Shown here in pieces: positions 18,488 through 28,988 of a stretch of DNA of 64,000 bases. The notes beneath the pieces were generated by a model. That model did no database searches. It had not been told where the DNA came from and was given only the letters and a program-made list of their open reading frames with translations. The stretch comes from Deltaproteobacteria bacterium (GTDB lineage: Bacteria > Myxococcota_A > Polyangia > HGW-17), in assembly GCA_016937155.1 (NCBI GenBank), contig JAFGWM010000038.1, forward strand, positions 62,001 through 126,000, given 5' to 3'. Every line of letters begins with the position of its first letter. The stretch's first letter is position 1. The position numbers were made by a program, and so were the translations under genes.

Positions 18488-19891
18488 ATGAAATTTATGA
18501 GAATAGGACATATTTTAATAATCAGTTACAGTGCTTATCCCGCCCCCACAAAACAAAGCAAAATGCTGGGGAATATTATAAAAGCACTTGGCCCCAGATT
18601 TGACGCAGATGTACTCACCATAAGAGAAAGCGATATGGGGTATATTGAAAAAATCAAGAGGAATCGACTTTTGCGTGTCCCCGTAGGAGGAACAGCCGAG
18701 GAACAGATTGAAAGTTTTCAAAGGGCTGTTTCAAGACAGTTGGATAGTGATGAATACGATATAATTCATTTCAGAAGCCCATGGGCCGGTGGAATTATTG
18801 CCCAGAAACTCAAATATCTCGAATCAAAAATCCTGTATGAACCAAGTCTGGGAGTTACAGGAAACGACAATCTGCATCTCAGGGATAAATTTGAGGAATT
18901 TGAACACATTAGTCTTGAAATTTCAGACATGGTTGTAGTTTCCAGTCAGCATCAGAGTGATATTATTCGCAGTAACTACGGAATTTCCAAACCTGTTAAA
19001 ATAATTCCACCTGGAGTTGATGTGGATAGATTTGACTGGGATATTGTGACAGGCCTTCGACAGATGGATATTGTCTGGGTGGATAATTTTACAGATCCGG
19101 ATATCATAACCTGGGTGGTTGATGAACTGTCATCTCTTTGTAAAATAATGCCTGATTTTATAATGGGAATGGTTGGGAATGTTGATCATAACATTGCTCA
19201 GGATGTGGTAAAAATCATTGAGCAAAAAGGACTTTCAGAAAACATTAAATTCTTCGGACCACAGGAGGAAGATGCTATCCCTCTTTTGATAAGCAGAGGG
19301 AAACTCGGCTTTGTAAGTCCTTCGGCTGCTACATCAAGAATAGTTCCCAGATTTGACTGCATAAATATTCTTGAATATATGGCCTGTAAAACTCCTGTGA
19401 TTGCACCGGCGAATCCTTTCGTTATGGAAATAACAAGAAATGGAACTCTGGCTTCGCTTTATAATCCGCAGACTTCAGGCAGTCTCAGGGATACAATTCT
19501 TTCATCACTTGAGAAAACCGAAGAAATGGAAAAGGTATCTGATGAAGCCTACAGTATGGTGAGGAAATATTTTACCGCCAGCGAAATGAGGAGACGTCTT
19601 GTGGATAGCTATGCTGAAATTCTTCCTCCTGCCGCAGTTGAAGTAACTGATGAAGCTTTCAGTAAAGAATCTCAAAGACCTGGTACTATAAGCTGGCAGG
19701 GAAAGAAAACCAGTTCCACAGGTGCAGGAAGCAGGGTTCCTACATCACTCACAAGTGATCACAGTCCAAATGATAATGAAATCCCGCTTGAAGTGGATGA
19801 TATTGAATTTGAAGCTTCAGGAGTATTACTTGGTGTTGACTATACAGATGATTCATCAGAAACAGATCCTTTTCAACCGGCTAGGCCATAA
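18488..19891 (+). CDS. Glycosyltransferase family 4-like protein
   Basis: HFRSPWAGGIIAQKLK, EFEHISLEISDMVVVSSQHQSDIIRSNYGISKPVKIIPPGVDVDRF, NILEYMACKTPVIAP. Confidence 0.82.
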   Translation: MKFMRIGHILIISYSAYPAPTKQSKMLGNIIKALGPRFDADVLTIRESDMGYIEKIKRNRLLRVPVGGTAEEQIESFQRAVSRQLDSDEYDIIHFRSPWAGGIIAQKLKYLESKILYEPSLGVTGNDNLHLRDKFEEFEHISLEISDMVVVSSQHQSDIIRSNYGISKPVKIIPPGVDVDRFDWDIVTGLRQMDIVWVDNFTDPDIITWVVDELSSLCKIMPDFIMGMVGNVDHNIAQDVVKIIEQKGLSENIKFFGPQEEDAIPLLISRGKLGFVSPSAATSRIVPRFDCINILEYMACKTPVIAPANPFVMEITRNGTLASLYNPQTSGSLRDTILSSLEKTEEMEKVSDEAYSMVRKYFTASEMRRRLVDSYAEILPPAAVEVTDEAFSKESQRPGTISWQGKKTSSTGAGSRVPTSLTSDHSPNDNEIPLEVDDIEFEASGVLLGVDYTDDSSETDPFQPARP

Positions 19892-19905
19892 AGTGATATA
19901 TCAAA

Positions 19906-21021
19906 ATGAAAATAATTATTTCTTTACTCCTTATAGTATTAACAGCATGCAACAACCCCAACAATTCTCAGAGTGTAGAGATATGCGACAATGATATTGA
20001 TGATGATAATAACGGATTGATTGACTGCGATGATCCCGCATGTAGCATATACACAATCTGCAGTTTAAAACAGGAAATCTGCAATAATGGTACTGATGAC
20101 GATGATGATGGATTTGTCGACTGTGATGATCAGGACTGTTACTATGATGATGAATGTTATAATCCAGGAGAAATTTGTAATAACGGAGTTGATGATGATT
20201 CCGATGGTGCTGTGGACTGTGATGATCCTGATTGCAGTTCTTTCCCATCATGCACTTATCTGAGGGAAATTTGTGATAATGGCACCGATGATGATGATGA
20301 TGGATTTGTCGACTGTGATGATCAGGACTGTCTGGACTTTGAAGACTGCATAACCGTTGAAATCTGTGACAACAATATTGATGATAATGGAAATGATCTG
20401 GTGGACTGTGATGACCCTGATTGTGATGATTTTTTAAACTGTCAAACCGAAATCTGTGACAACAATATTGATGATAATGGAAATGATCTGGTGGACTGTG
20501 ATGATCCCGATTGTGAAAATCATTCTAACTGTCTGGTGGAAATCTGTGATAATGGAATTGATGATGACAATGACAATTTTACCGACTGTTTTGATCTCGA
20601 TTGTCTAGGTGACAGTTCGTGTTCACTTTCAAATGAGGACTGTGACAACAATATTGATGATGACGGAGATAATCTTATAGACTGTGATGATTCCGACTGT
20701 TCATTTGCGCCCAGTTGCCTCCTTGGAATTGAATGTGATCCGGCAAGTGATTTCGGATGTTCAATTCTAGGCACAGGAAATGATCATTGCTATTTTGATG
20801 AAATCGAAGGTGAAGGATACTGCTACAGTGGTGAAGGCACACTTGATGTAAACGAGAGCTGTAACTCAACAGTTGAATGCGCTCCCGGCCTTATGTGTCT
20901 TGAAGGATTCATGGGCTCCAAATCTTGCAAAAAGATTTGTCATCTCAGTGGAGTCGGTGAGTGTGACGTTCTGTGCTTTGACGCTTTTTCAAATGAAACA
21001 TATGGAGTTTGTCTACCTTAA
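19906..21021 (+). CDS. Lipoprotein with eight tandem E-x-C-[DN]-N-x-x-DD-x-x-[GND]-x-x-DC-x-D-x-x-C repeats (MopE-like/putative metal-binding motif)
   Basis: Lipobox LTAC; eight units from EICDNDIDDDNNGLIDCDDPAC to EDCDNNIDDDGDNLIDCDDSDC; Cys-rich C-terminal domain. Confidence 0.78.
   Translation: MKIIISLLLIVLTACNNPNNSQSVEICDNDIDDDNNGLIDCDDPACSIYTICSLKQEICNNGTDDDDDGFVDCDDQDCYYDDECYNPGEICNNGVDDDSDGAVDCDDPDCSSFPSCTYLREICDNGTDDDDDGFVDCDDQDCLDFEDCITVEICDNNIDDNGNDLVDCDDPDCDDFLNCQTEICDNNIDDNGNDLVDCDDPDCENHSNCLVEICDNGIDDDNDNFTDCFDLDCLGDSSCSLSNEDCDNNIDDDGDNLIDCDDSDCSFAPSCLLGIECDPASDFGCSILGTGNDHCYFDEIEGEGYCYSGEGTLDVNESCNSTVECAPGLMCLEGFMGSKSCKKICHLSGVGECDVLCFDAFSNETYGVCLP
19975..20722 (+). repeat. Degenerate tandem repeat region encoding Asp/Cys-rich modules
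   Basis: Includes two near-identical copies of gaaatctgtgacaacaatattgatgataatggaaatgatctggtggactgtgatga. Confidence 0.85.
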
Positions 21022-21029
21022 ATTAATAA

Positions 21030-21734
21030 TCAGTGGGGCACAAAACTCAGAGTAGCTTTTCCATCTTTAATCGAAATTTTTATCTCCACAGACTCACATT
21101 TATGAGCTTTTTTAACAATAGGAATCTTCTGAACAAGCGTTGCCTGAAATCGTTCAGGAGTGATACCTTCAAGTGACTCTCCTGTTCTAAGCCTTGCTCT
21201 GACAAACGCTTCATAAGCCACACGGATGTAGGGATCTATCCCCTGAGATGGTGTACCGTTGTCATCAGCTACTTTTCTTAATGTAGTTTCAGCAACACCT
21301 TCATAAGTATTATTCTGGCTGGAATTTTCTTCACGCAATCTGGCTAAAGTGGCCATAGCAGCTTCCAGTTCTCCTTTTGTTCTTACATTATCAAGAACAT
21401 CGGGAGAAAGTCCCTCACTTGCAACCTGCCTTTTCAACCTTTTCAACTGCCTGTGATATATCCCCTCTTCAATTTCCCTCAAAACCCTGTTCCAATACTG
21501 CTCATAGGTTTTCATCTTTGTATCAACTTTATTGAGCATAAATTTCTGAGCTGTATTAGTTGGTGGATTATCCCTCATCTGTCGAAGTTCATTTTTTACA
21601 GCTTTTCTGAGGGTAACAGGTTCAAATTTTTCCAGACCCATAAAATACTGCTCATATAAAGCCCTGAGTTTATCAATGGTCTGATCCAGAAGTACTATTC
21701 TAGTCTGAAAATTTTTATTGTCCGCCAGACTCAT
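21030..21734 (-). CDS. MXAN_5187 C-terminal-family-like protein
   Basis: LDQTIDKLRALYEQYFMGLEKFEPVTLRKAVKNELRQMRD...NTAQKFMLNKVDTKMKTYEQYWNRVLREIEEGIYHRQL resembles the Myxococcota family. Confidence 0.5.
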   Translation of the reverse strand: MSLADNKNFQTRIVLLDQTIDKLRALYEQYFMGLEKFEPVTLRKAVKNELRQMRDNPPTNTAQKFMLNKVDTKMKTYEQYWNRVLREIEEGIYHRQLKRLKRQVASEGLSPDVLDNVRTKGELEAAMATLARLREENSSQNNTYEGVAETTLRKVADDNGTPSQGIDPYIRVAYEAFVRARLRTGESLEGITPERFQATLVQKIPIVKKAHKCESVEIKISIKDGKATLSFVPH

Positions 21735-22539
21735 TGTTCACTCTTTCCTTGATTTTTCCCATCTCAAGTTCAACTTCATGCTCTTCACATACTGGAAGAT
21801 GTGGATCACTTGCCAGTTCTCTGGGAAGACCGGCATCAATCACAGCCTTTTCAATAATTTTTTGTCTGTTCCTGTTTTTCTTCTCAACTGCTTCAAGGAA
21901 AAGTGCAAAATATTCCACAGCAGAAAAAAGAGAAAGCACAAGACTGAGATATAAAATATAAAGCCCCATCCGATGAAAATCCAGAATTATATCAGTTCCA
22001 ATAAGGAAATACGGATAATGAACCATAAGAAAAGTTATTCCGGCAAACTGAAAAGCTGTCTTGCTTTTCCCACTTCTGGATGCACTGATAACCACACCCT
22101 CCCCCATTGCAATTGTTCTAAGCCCTGTAATTGCAAATTCCCGAAATAACATTAATATTAAAAGCCAGGCTGGCACACGGTGGGCAATAACAAGATAAAC
22201 CACAATACTCAAAGTGGTCAGTTTGTCAGCTAAAGGATCGAGAAACTGACCTAGTAATGTAACTTTATTAAGTTTTCTGGCAAGATAACCATCTATACCA
22301 TCACTGATTCCTGCAACAACAAAAAGTACACCTGCAATATAACCGGCAACAACACCTGACTGTCTCATAAAATAAAGGATTACAGGAATTAATGCCAGTC
22401 TGGAAACAGTAAAAAGATTCGGAATATTTGTGATTTCATCACCAATACTTTTTATTTTAAAATCCTTAAGTTTCTTCCTTTTAGTGAACCTTAAGCGGAG
22501 AATATTTCTTGTTTCCTGTGGATTGATTTTTGTAGTCAT
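21715..22539 (-). CDS. pgsA: CDP-diacylglycerol--glycerol-3-phosphate 3-phosphatidyltransferase
   Basis: NIPNLFTVSRLALIPVILYFM; CDP-alcohol phosphatidyltransferase motif DGIDGYLARKLNKVTLLGQFLDPLADKL; start refined to MTTKIN. Confidence 0.92.
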   Translation of the reverse strand: MTTKINPQETRNILRLRFTKRKKLKDFKIKSIGDEITNIPNLFTVSRLALIPVILYFMRQSGVVAGYIAGVLFVVAGISDGIDGYLARKLNKVTLLGQFLDPLADKLTTLSIVVYLVIAHRVPAWLLILMLFREFAITGLRTIAMGEGVVISASRSGKSKTAFQFAGITFLMVHYPYFLIGTDIILDFHRMGLYILYLSLVLSLFSAVEYFALFLEAVEKKNRNRQKIIEKAVIDAGLPRELASDPHLPVCEEHEVELEMGKIKERVNNESGGQ

Positions 22540-22541
22540 TT

Positions 22542-23774
22542 TTACCTGGTCAGAAGAATATGGCCTTTTCCGGCAGCATGAATTGTACCCGTTGTCTGGT
22601 ACTGAGCCACAACATATCCATCCCATCCCACCAATCTGTCAATTGGGGCAAGTATCAGTTCCTCATCCGGCATTTCAACACTGTAAAGAGGTCCCTTCAA
22701 TTGTACAAAGACTTTTCCTCTGCCCCTGAAACTGATCATTGCAAGTTTTTGATCCTCCCCCCGCAGCCAACCATTTTCCCATTTAAGATTTCCCTGAAAA
22801 CTTACAATAAGTTCTTCCCTAATATAAAGTGGGGTATTATCAATATCAAAACCGAAAAACCTGCAATCAGGCAAAGGCTGAAGAATTACACTACCCCTGC
22901 CTCTGCATTCAAGAAGACGACCAAGAACCGAATCAGACACAGGGTTTTGAGTAACCTGCCCACGATATCTTTGCGTTGCAAGACTAAAATTAAAATCCAT
23001 AAACCAACACAGAAGATTATTTTCTCTAAGATACCAGGTGGATTCCAGAGGAAGTTTCAAAAATGATGGAGAAAAAGCAAAACTACCATATGTATTCATA
23101 TTTATCTCAAATACATCAGGTTGCTGCTGCCTTTCAGGAGGCTCAGGAAAAAACTCGGTCTGATGAACCGTCTGAGATGAAGTATCAGAAACAGGCCAGT
23201 CAAAACCGCTCTCCATATGTCTCACGAGAACATCACCATCAGGAGTGTTCAAAAAAAACTCCCTCTCCTGATTATTCCCGGTATCAAACTTGACGGATTC
23301 AGAATCACTGACAGAACTTTCTCTGGCGTAATCCTTCACTTTATTAAAAAGTTCTACAAGATCAGGTTCGAGATCATCCTCAGATATGTCTGTGGACTGC
23401 ATAATTCCCAGCTCCTGACCTAAAAGAGCTTTAAATGTACTCCATTTTTCATCCTGGGGTTCAAGACCACTGGCTTGAGCGATCTCTTCAAACCCGATAT
23501 TAAGTTCCCCCATATGGAGATACTCACATCCCTGCATGAAATGCAGTGCCGGTTCATCAGGAAATTCCCTAAGCAACTGGGCATATACTGCGCTGGCTCC
23601 TGCATGATCCGACTGAGCGTTAAGATTATTTGCCAGAAGGGTCAGTGCTCTGGGTTCTCCAGGCTTCCTTGCCAGAGCCTTATCAATCTTTGCTCTGGAT
23701 CGGGCAAGATCCCCCTGAAACAGTAAATCAGTTGCTTCCAATAACAATTTATCAAACGTGACATCCATCGACAT
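22542..23774 (-). CDS. TPR protein with AIM24-like C-terminal domain
   Basis: N-terminal TPR-like region (ATDLLFQGDLARSRAKIDKALARKPGEPRALTLLANNL); LPDCRFFGFDIDNTPLYIREELIVSFQGNLKWENG AIM24-like. Confidence 0.55.
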   Translation of the reverse strand: MSMDVTFDKLLLEATDLLFQGDLARSRAKIDKALARKPGEPRALTLLANNLNAQSDHAGASAVYAQLLREFPDEPALHFMQGCEYLHMGELNIGFEEIAQASGLEPQDEKWSTFKALLGQELGIMQSTDISEDDLEPDLVELFNKVKDYARESSVSDSESVKFDTGNNQEREFFLNTPDGDVLVRHMESGFDWPVSDTSSQTVHQTEFFPEPPERQQQPDVFEINMNTYGSFAFSPSFLKLPLESTWYLRENNLLCWFMDFNFSLATQRYRGQVTQNPVSDSVLGRLLECRGRGSVILQPLPDCRFFGFDIDNTPLYIREELIVSFQGNLKWENGWLRGEDQKLAMISFRGRGKVFVQLKGPLYSVEMPDEELILAPIDRLVGWDGYVVAQYQTTGTIHAAGKGHILLTR

Positions 23775-23791
23775 GAGTGTTATTGTACACC

Positions 23792-23817
23792 AAAAGGGTA
23801 TTCAATTAACCCTTTTT
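23792..23817. terminator. Terminator-like hairpin AAAAGGGT-N9-ACCCTTTT followed by T, in a divergent intergenic region
   Basis: Perfect 8-bp stem 23792-23799/23809-23816. Confidence 0.4.
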
Positions 23818-23852
23818 CTGTTCATTATGAATAAATATTCAGGATTAAATCT

Positions 23853-24275
23853 ATGTATTTGTTAATTTTGCATTTATTAGTAAATTCTCAGTTTTCCATT
23901 GATCCCCTTGGACAAATGGTCGCTCAAAATTTTATGGATCAACTGGCTAATAAAGATCACAAAAAAGCTGCGCTGTTATGCAACACAACTGTTAACTTTG
24001 ACGGTCAGATTATCAGTGGGCAACAAAATATCGAAAAACACTTTGAAACTGTTTTTAAAGCACACAAGGCTCCGATTGTTTTTAAAAAATTTATTTTTCT
24101 AAAAGGTGATGAAATATTAAAAAAACTGGGAAAACTACCTGAACGGCTGGGGACAATCGATTTCGGCAAAACAATACTTATTTTAGGTAGAAGAAAAACC
24201 GGTGGTATTGCTGTCTTTTTACAGGAAGAAAACAATATTTCCGGCAGATACCGGGTAATTGCAATTACCGACTGA
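23853..24275 (+). CDS. NTF2/SnoaL-like protein (tentative)
   Basis: FMDQLANKDHKKAALLCNTTVNFDGQIISGQQNIEKHFETVF fits NTF2-like fold pattern. Confidence 0.45.
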   Translation: MYLLILHLLVNSQFSIDPLGQMVAQNFMDQLANKDHKKAALLCNTTVNFDGQIISGQQNIEKHFETVFKAHKAPIVFKKFIFLKGDEILKKLGKLPERLGTIDFGKTILILGRRKTGGIAVFLQEENNISGRYRVIAITD

Positions 24276-24283
24276 GGCGGAAG

Positions 24284-24961
24284 ATGAGAAAATCAACTTT
24301 ATGCAGTTTTTATAATTCTATATTTTCCAGTGAGGCAACCTCCGAAAAACTTTGTGAAATAACAAAAATAAAAAAATTCGCAAAAGGAGATGTTATATAT
24401 ATCCCTGGTGATATTGCCGGTGATATATATTTTGTTGTAAAAGGCATCATTTCCCTTCTGAGAGTAACCCCAAATGGAAGGGGAGTTTTTCTGGATTTCA
24501 TTGATCAGAACAGGTTTTTTGGGGATGAAGTTCTTTTACCGGAAAATAACGGCCGTATGGAACTTGCCGAAGTCAAAAAAGATGTTCAGTTGGCGGTTAT
24601 AAATGCTGATGATTTTAAGAATTTAAGCTATAGAGATCCTGTAGTTTCAAAGTTTCTCATTGAACAGATTACTCTTCAAAGCAGACAACTGACTGATCGT
24701 CTTGAAATACTTTTACACCGGGAAGTAAAGGTAAGACTTGCAGCTTTGCTTATGGAGCTTTCAAAAACTCACGGAACTATCGGTAAAAAGGGAGTTGTTC
24801 TTAATTTAAACATACCTCACCATGAACTTGCCCGATTCATTGGTGCAACAAGAGAAACGGTCAGTGCAACAATTTCCAGTCTTAAAAATGAGGGGACACT
24901 GTCATCAAATGGTCGCAAACTCATCATCACTGATATGGATGCTCTGGAATGCCTTATTTGA
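24284..24961 (+). CDS. Crp/Fnr-family transcriptional regulator
   Basis: cNMP-binding beta-roll plus HTH IPHHELARFIGATRETVSATISSLKNEG. Confidence 0.92.
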   Translation: MRKSTLCSFYNSIFSSEATSEKLCEITKIKKFAKGDVIYIPGDIAGDIYFVVKGIISLLRVTPNGRGVFLDFIDQNRFFGDEVLLPENNGRMELAEVKKDVQLAVINADDFKNLSYRDPVVSKFLIEQITLQSRQLTDRLEILLHREVKVRLAALLMELSKTHGTIGKKGVVLNLNIPHHELARFIGATRETVSATISSLKNEGTLSSNGRKLIITDMDALECLI

Positions 24962-25115
24962 AAATATTTAGTTCCCGACCTTGATTTTCAATACATAATA
25001 ATTATGAATTATATCCCCACTCATAGGGAATAAAATGATTTTTTATGAGGTTTGGAATATTCCAGCAAAAACGGTTTTGAATTATTTTCCATTTTGAAAC
25101 CACAGGAGATTCAAA

Positions 25116-26072
25116 GTGATAAAAGTTGAAAATGTTTCCAAGTTTTATGGTTCTTTCAAAGCTTTAAACAATATAAGCTTTGAAATCAATTCCGGTGAAG
25201 TGGTCGGTTTTCTCGGTCCCAATGGAGCAGGAAAAACCACAACACTGAAAATACTAACCTGCAATTCACTCCCTCACAGCGGCAGTATTTCTGTTGGAGG
25301 ACATGATGTTCTCACAAGTGAGCGACTGGTACAAAAAGCAATAGGATATCTACCTGAAAGTGCTCCTGTTTACAAAGAGATGCTTGTAAGAGAATATCTG
25401 ACATTCATGGGGCAGGTAAGAGGTCTGAAGGGTAAAAAACTCAGGGAAGCAGTTGATAAAGTCTCCATGGAAACTGGTATCACCGAAAAAATGTCTTCTC
25501 CGGTTGCTCATCTTAGTAAAGGTTACAGACAAAGAGTTGGACTTGCTCAGGCTCTGATTCACACACCGGAGGTATTAATTCTTGACGAACCTTATACCGG
25601 TCTTGATCCAATACAGATCATTGAAATAAGAAATCTGATTAAAAACTATGGGAAAAAACATACTGTTATTCTCTCATCTCACATCCTTCAGGAAGTGGAA
25701 GCCACATGCTCCAGAGTCCTTATTATCAATAATGGGGAAATTGTAGCCGATTCCCCAACGGAGAAATTACTAAGTAAAAATACCGTGATGTCAGGAATTA
25801 TTGGTCCTGATCCTGAAATAAGAAAAGCATTTTCAGAAATAAAAGCAGTAAATTATCTTGGTGATGAAGTTGTATCTGAAAATGAAAAATCCATTCTGAA
25901 AATACGATTGAGTTCAGACACTATTTCAAAGGATGAGTTAAGTGAGCTTGTTTTCAACACCTGTACGAAAAATTCCTGGAAAATGATTTCTCTTGGTGAG
26001 GGCAGAATAACTTTTGAAGATTTGTTTATTTCACTCACTGGAAAATCACAGAAAAAGGGGGCTTCCAAATGA
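25116..26072 (+). CDS. ABC transporter ATP-binding protein (GldA/NosF-like)
   Basis: Walker A GPNGAGKTT, signature HLSKGYRQRVGLAQAL, Walker B VLILDEP; GTG start after CAGGAG. Confidence 0.93.
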   Translation: MIKVENVSKFYGSFKALNNISFEINSGEVVGFLGPNGAGKTTTLKILTCNSLPHSGSISVGGHDVLTSERLVQKAIGYLPESAPVYKEMLVREYLTFMGQVRGLKGKKLREAVDKVSMETGITEKMSSPVAHLSKGYRQRVGLAQALIHTPEVLILDEPYTGLDPIQIIEIRNLIKNYGKKHTVILSSHILQEVEATCSRVLIINNGEIVADSPTEKLLSKNTVMSGIIGPDPEIRKAFSEIKAVNYLGDEVVSENEKSILKIRLSSDTISKDELSELVFNTCTKNSWKMISLGEGRITFEDLFISLTGKSQKKGASK

Positions 26073-26905
26073 GCGAGAAAAAAAATTCAGGTAAAAAAGA
26101 TAACAAAAAAAGCGAGGAAGAATCTGTTGCTTCTTCCGAAAAAGAATCTGTGAAAAATAAATTAAATAATTCTGAAATATCAATTTTATCATCATTCAGA
26201 ATAGTCTGGTTAAAAGAACTGAAGGCCTTTTTCTACAGTCCCACTGCATATGTAATACTGAGTGGTTTTGTACTACTGACTTCATGGTTGTTTTTTGATA
26301 CATTCTGGCTGAGAAATGAGGCATCAAGCAGGCCTCTCTTTGATGCTTTGCCAAAAATCTTTCTTCTGATAACCCCTTTGATAACAATGAAAATGTGGGC
26401 TGACGAATACGCCAGTGGAACACAGGATCAACTATTTTCTCTACCGGTCAGTCTTGGTGTTCTCACAACTGCAAAGCTTGCTGCATGTATTACACTTATT
26501 GCCATCGCACTCGTAATGACCCTTCCTTATCCTTTCATGGCTGAATATTACGGCAATCTAGACTGGGGACCGGTTATTGGAGGGTACACCGGTGCTCTTT
26601 TACTTGGAAGTGCGTATGCGGCAATAGGAATATTCATTTCAAGTCTCACCAGAACCCAGATAGAGGCAGCTTTCATCACTCTTTTTGCAGCAGGTATTTT
26701 CTATTTTATTGGAGAATCCTTTTTCGTGGACAAAATATCCAGTCAGGGGACCCTTTATTTACTGAGTCAGATTGGTCTGGGAGCAAGATTCAGAAGTATT
26801 GCCAGAGGTGTTTTTGATATAAGAGATCTTGTCTATTATCTGAGTTTCACGGCTCTGTTTATCGTACTCAATGTCAGTGTGCTCAGATACAGGAAATGGA
26901 TGTAA
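26069..26905 (+). CDS. ABC-2 permease (GldF-like)
   Basis: LKAFFYSPTAYVILSGFVLLTSWLFFDTF, PLITMKMWADEYASGTQDQLFSLPVS; ATGA overlap with ATPase gene. Confidence 0.88.
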   Translation: MSEKKNSGKKDNKKSEEESVASSEKESVKNKLNNSEISILSSFRIVWLKELKAFFYSPTAYVILSGFVLLTSWLFFDTFWLRNEASSRPLFDALPKIFLLITPLITMKMWADEYASGTQDQLFSLPVSLGVLTTAKLAACITLIAIALVMTLPYPFMAEYYGNLDWGPVIGGYTGALLLGSAYAAIGIFISSLTRTQIEAAFITLFAAGIFYFIGESFFVDKISSQGTLYLLSQIGLGARFRSIARGVFDIRDLVYYLSFTALFIVLNVSVLRYRKWM

Positions 26906-26915
26906 GGATAACATT

Positions 26916-28988
26916 ATGAAAAGAAAGACAAAAGATATAATATCCGTATGGACGACAATTTTACTGGTTGCAGCCAATCTGATTTTTTTCAACATAATTA
27001 TTTCCTCATTTAATAAAGTCAGAATTGATCTGACCCAGTATAGAGAACATTCCCTTTCTCCCCATACCATAAAGGTACTTAATGCTCTTCCTGACAGAGT
27101 AGAGATTCTTGGGGTTTTTTCCACAAATACTCACAGACTGCTCAAACCCCTTATTCCCAGACTGAGAGATTTACTGGAGAATTATGCCAGTCAGAGTAAC
27201 GGGAAAGTTACTGTTGAACTGATGAACCCTTCAAGTGACAAAAAAATTCGTCATCTTTATGAAGAGTATGGCATCAAACCCTTCCCTGTTCCTCTTGAGA
27301 GTAAATATAAAAAAGAAGTAAAAAGTATATATTTCAATCTTATAATAAAATACGGTGATCAGACGGTTAAATACGTACTGGATGATATGATAGACATCAG
27401 TGAGACTGCTGGTGATCTTACTGTTAAACTGAAAGATATGGAGCTTCTTATCACAAGGGGCATCAGGAAAGCTACAACAAGTTTCAACAGCATAGACAGT
27501 GCCATGGCATCTGTATCAGAACCAATTTCAGTTACTTATTATAAATTACCTGTTAAGTTTCTGAAAAACATTGATGATAAAAAGAAAAAAGAACTGGATG
27601 GCGCTATTGCCAAATTAAAAAAAGCAGTAAAAAAATACTCGGAACTCAACAAAAATGCCATTACATTCAAGGAAGTTGATGCTTCTACTGAAGAAAAACT
27701 GTTTACAGTTGAGGTATCCTTTCTTAAAAAAACCGTTCAATTTCCACTCTTCTTTCAACTGGGAGATGTATCCAGAAGTGATGTCAGTGAAAATCTTGAA
27801 GCCGCTCTGAAGAGGGTTCTTCCAGGATTTACCCAAACCATTGGACTGGTCTCACCACTAAGTGATTTTGATCCCCAGATGGCCCGTATGGGAAGACAGC
27901 CTCCCCCTTCGGAATTCGCAGTTCTCGAAAATCTCATGAAAGGTGAATATGAGGTGAAACAGATTGATCTGTCATCAGGAACTCCTCCACTTGATGTGGA
28001 AACACTTATCCTGCTCAGACCGGAAAATTATACAGAGAACCAGCTTTATGCTCTCGATCAGTACATTATGCTTGGTGGAAGAGTTATTATGTTCATGGAT
28101 TCAAGCAAACTTGACCTTAAAGCTCTCGGTGCAGGCAAACTTGCTGTAAAACCCATTTCTTCAGGTATGGAAAATCTGCTTTCCAGTTATGGCGTCAAAT
28201 TATCAACCGAGATTCTGGCAGATAGTTCTAACTTTCCATATCCTCTGCCAAGAGAAATCCAACGCGGACTTGTTGTGGTTGATGAAGTTCCATATCCATA
28301 CTTTGTGAAAATAAAATCCACTGGCAGTCACAGCGCCGTAGCCAATCTTGCAGAACTGTATTTTCTCTGGCCGTCCCACATAACAGTTGAAAAGAAGAAG
28401 GGCATAACCAGTGTTCCCATACTTAAAAGTTCTGCAAATTCTTGGACAGAATCAATTCCAGGAAGTGGACTTGACGTTACACCAAACCCAACACAGAAAA
28501 GCAATTCAAAACCCAAATCCGGGGAAAAAATCCTTGCTCTTGCTTTATCAGGAAGTTTCACTTCAATTTTCAAGGACAAGCCCAATCCACTTGAAAAAGT
28601 TAACAAAGACACTCAGAAAACGGATAACACCAAAAAAGACTCCAAGAGCGGGTCTCTTGTTAAAAAGGATACACCTCAACCTAAAAAGGATAAAAGCCCG
28701 AACACCAGAATTATCATTGTTGCCGATTCAGATATCATAAGCGAAGTTGGAATGAAAATTCTTGAAAATCGTTTTCAGTTCAGTCTTAAATTCCTTCAGA
28801 ATATCATTGAATGGATCCAAAGTGATGATGAAGATTTTAAAACCAGTGCAAAGGGTCTTCCCAGACCTCTTCAGGAAATCTCTGACAGTCAGAAGTCTTT
28901 CATTCAACATATTATATGGATTACTTCCCTGATAATTTTATGGGCTGTATTTCTTGTTATTACCATTTACAGAAGGAGGAAGTCATAA
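26916..28988 (+). CDS. GldG-family ABC auxiliary protein
   Basis: YREHSLSPHTIKVLNALPDRVEILGVF, ETLILLRPENYTENQLYALDQYIMLGGRVIMFMD; C-terminal TM; start refined to MKRK. Confidence 0.85.
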   Translation: MKRKTKDIISVWTTILLVAANLIFFNIIISSFNKVRIDLTQYREHSLSPHTIKVLNALPDRVEILGVFSTNTHRLLKPLIPRLRDLLENYASQSNGKVTVELMNPSSDKKIRHLYEEYGIKPFPVPLESKYKKEVKSIYFNLIIKYGDQTVKYVLDDMIDISETAGDLTVKLKDMELLITRGIRKATTSFNSIDSAMASVSEPISVTYYKLPVKFLKNIDDKKKKELDGAIAKLKKAVKKYSELNKNAITFKEVDASTEEKLFTVEVSFLKKTVQFPLFFQLGDVSRSDVSENLEAALKRVLPGFTQTIGLVSPLSDFDPQMARMGRQPPPSEFAVLENLMKGEYEVKQIDLSSGTPPLDVETLILLRPENYTENQLYALDQYIMLGGRVIMFMDSSKLDLKALGAGKLAVKPISSGMENLLSSYGVKLSTEILADSSNFPYPLPREIQRGLVVVDEVPYPYFVKIKSTGSHSAVANLAELYFLWPSHITVEKKKGITSVPILKSSANSWTESIPGSGLDVTPNPTQKSNSKPKSGEKILALALSGSFTSIFKDKPNPLEKVNKDTQKTDNTKKDSKSGSLVKKDTPQPKKDKSPNTRIIIVADSDIISEVGMKILENRFQFSLKFLQNIIEWIQSDDEDFKTSAKGLPRPLQEISDSQKSFIQHIIWITSLIILWAVFLVITIYRRRKS

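Noticed and set aside
20520-20869. Overlapping minus-strand ORFs rich in Ser/His
   Set aside because: Antisense of the Asp/Cys repeat lipoprotein, not plausible genes
25054-25063. GGAATATTCC palindrome upstream of the ABC operon
   Set aside because: Single short palindrome in AT-rich DNA, expected by chance
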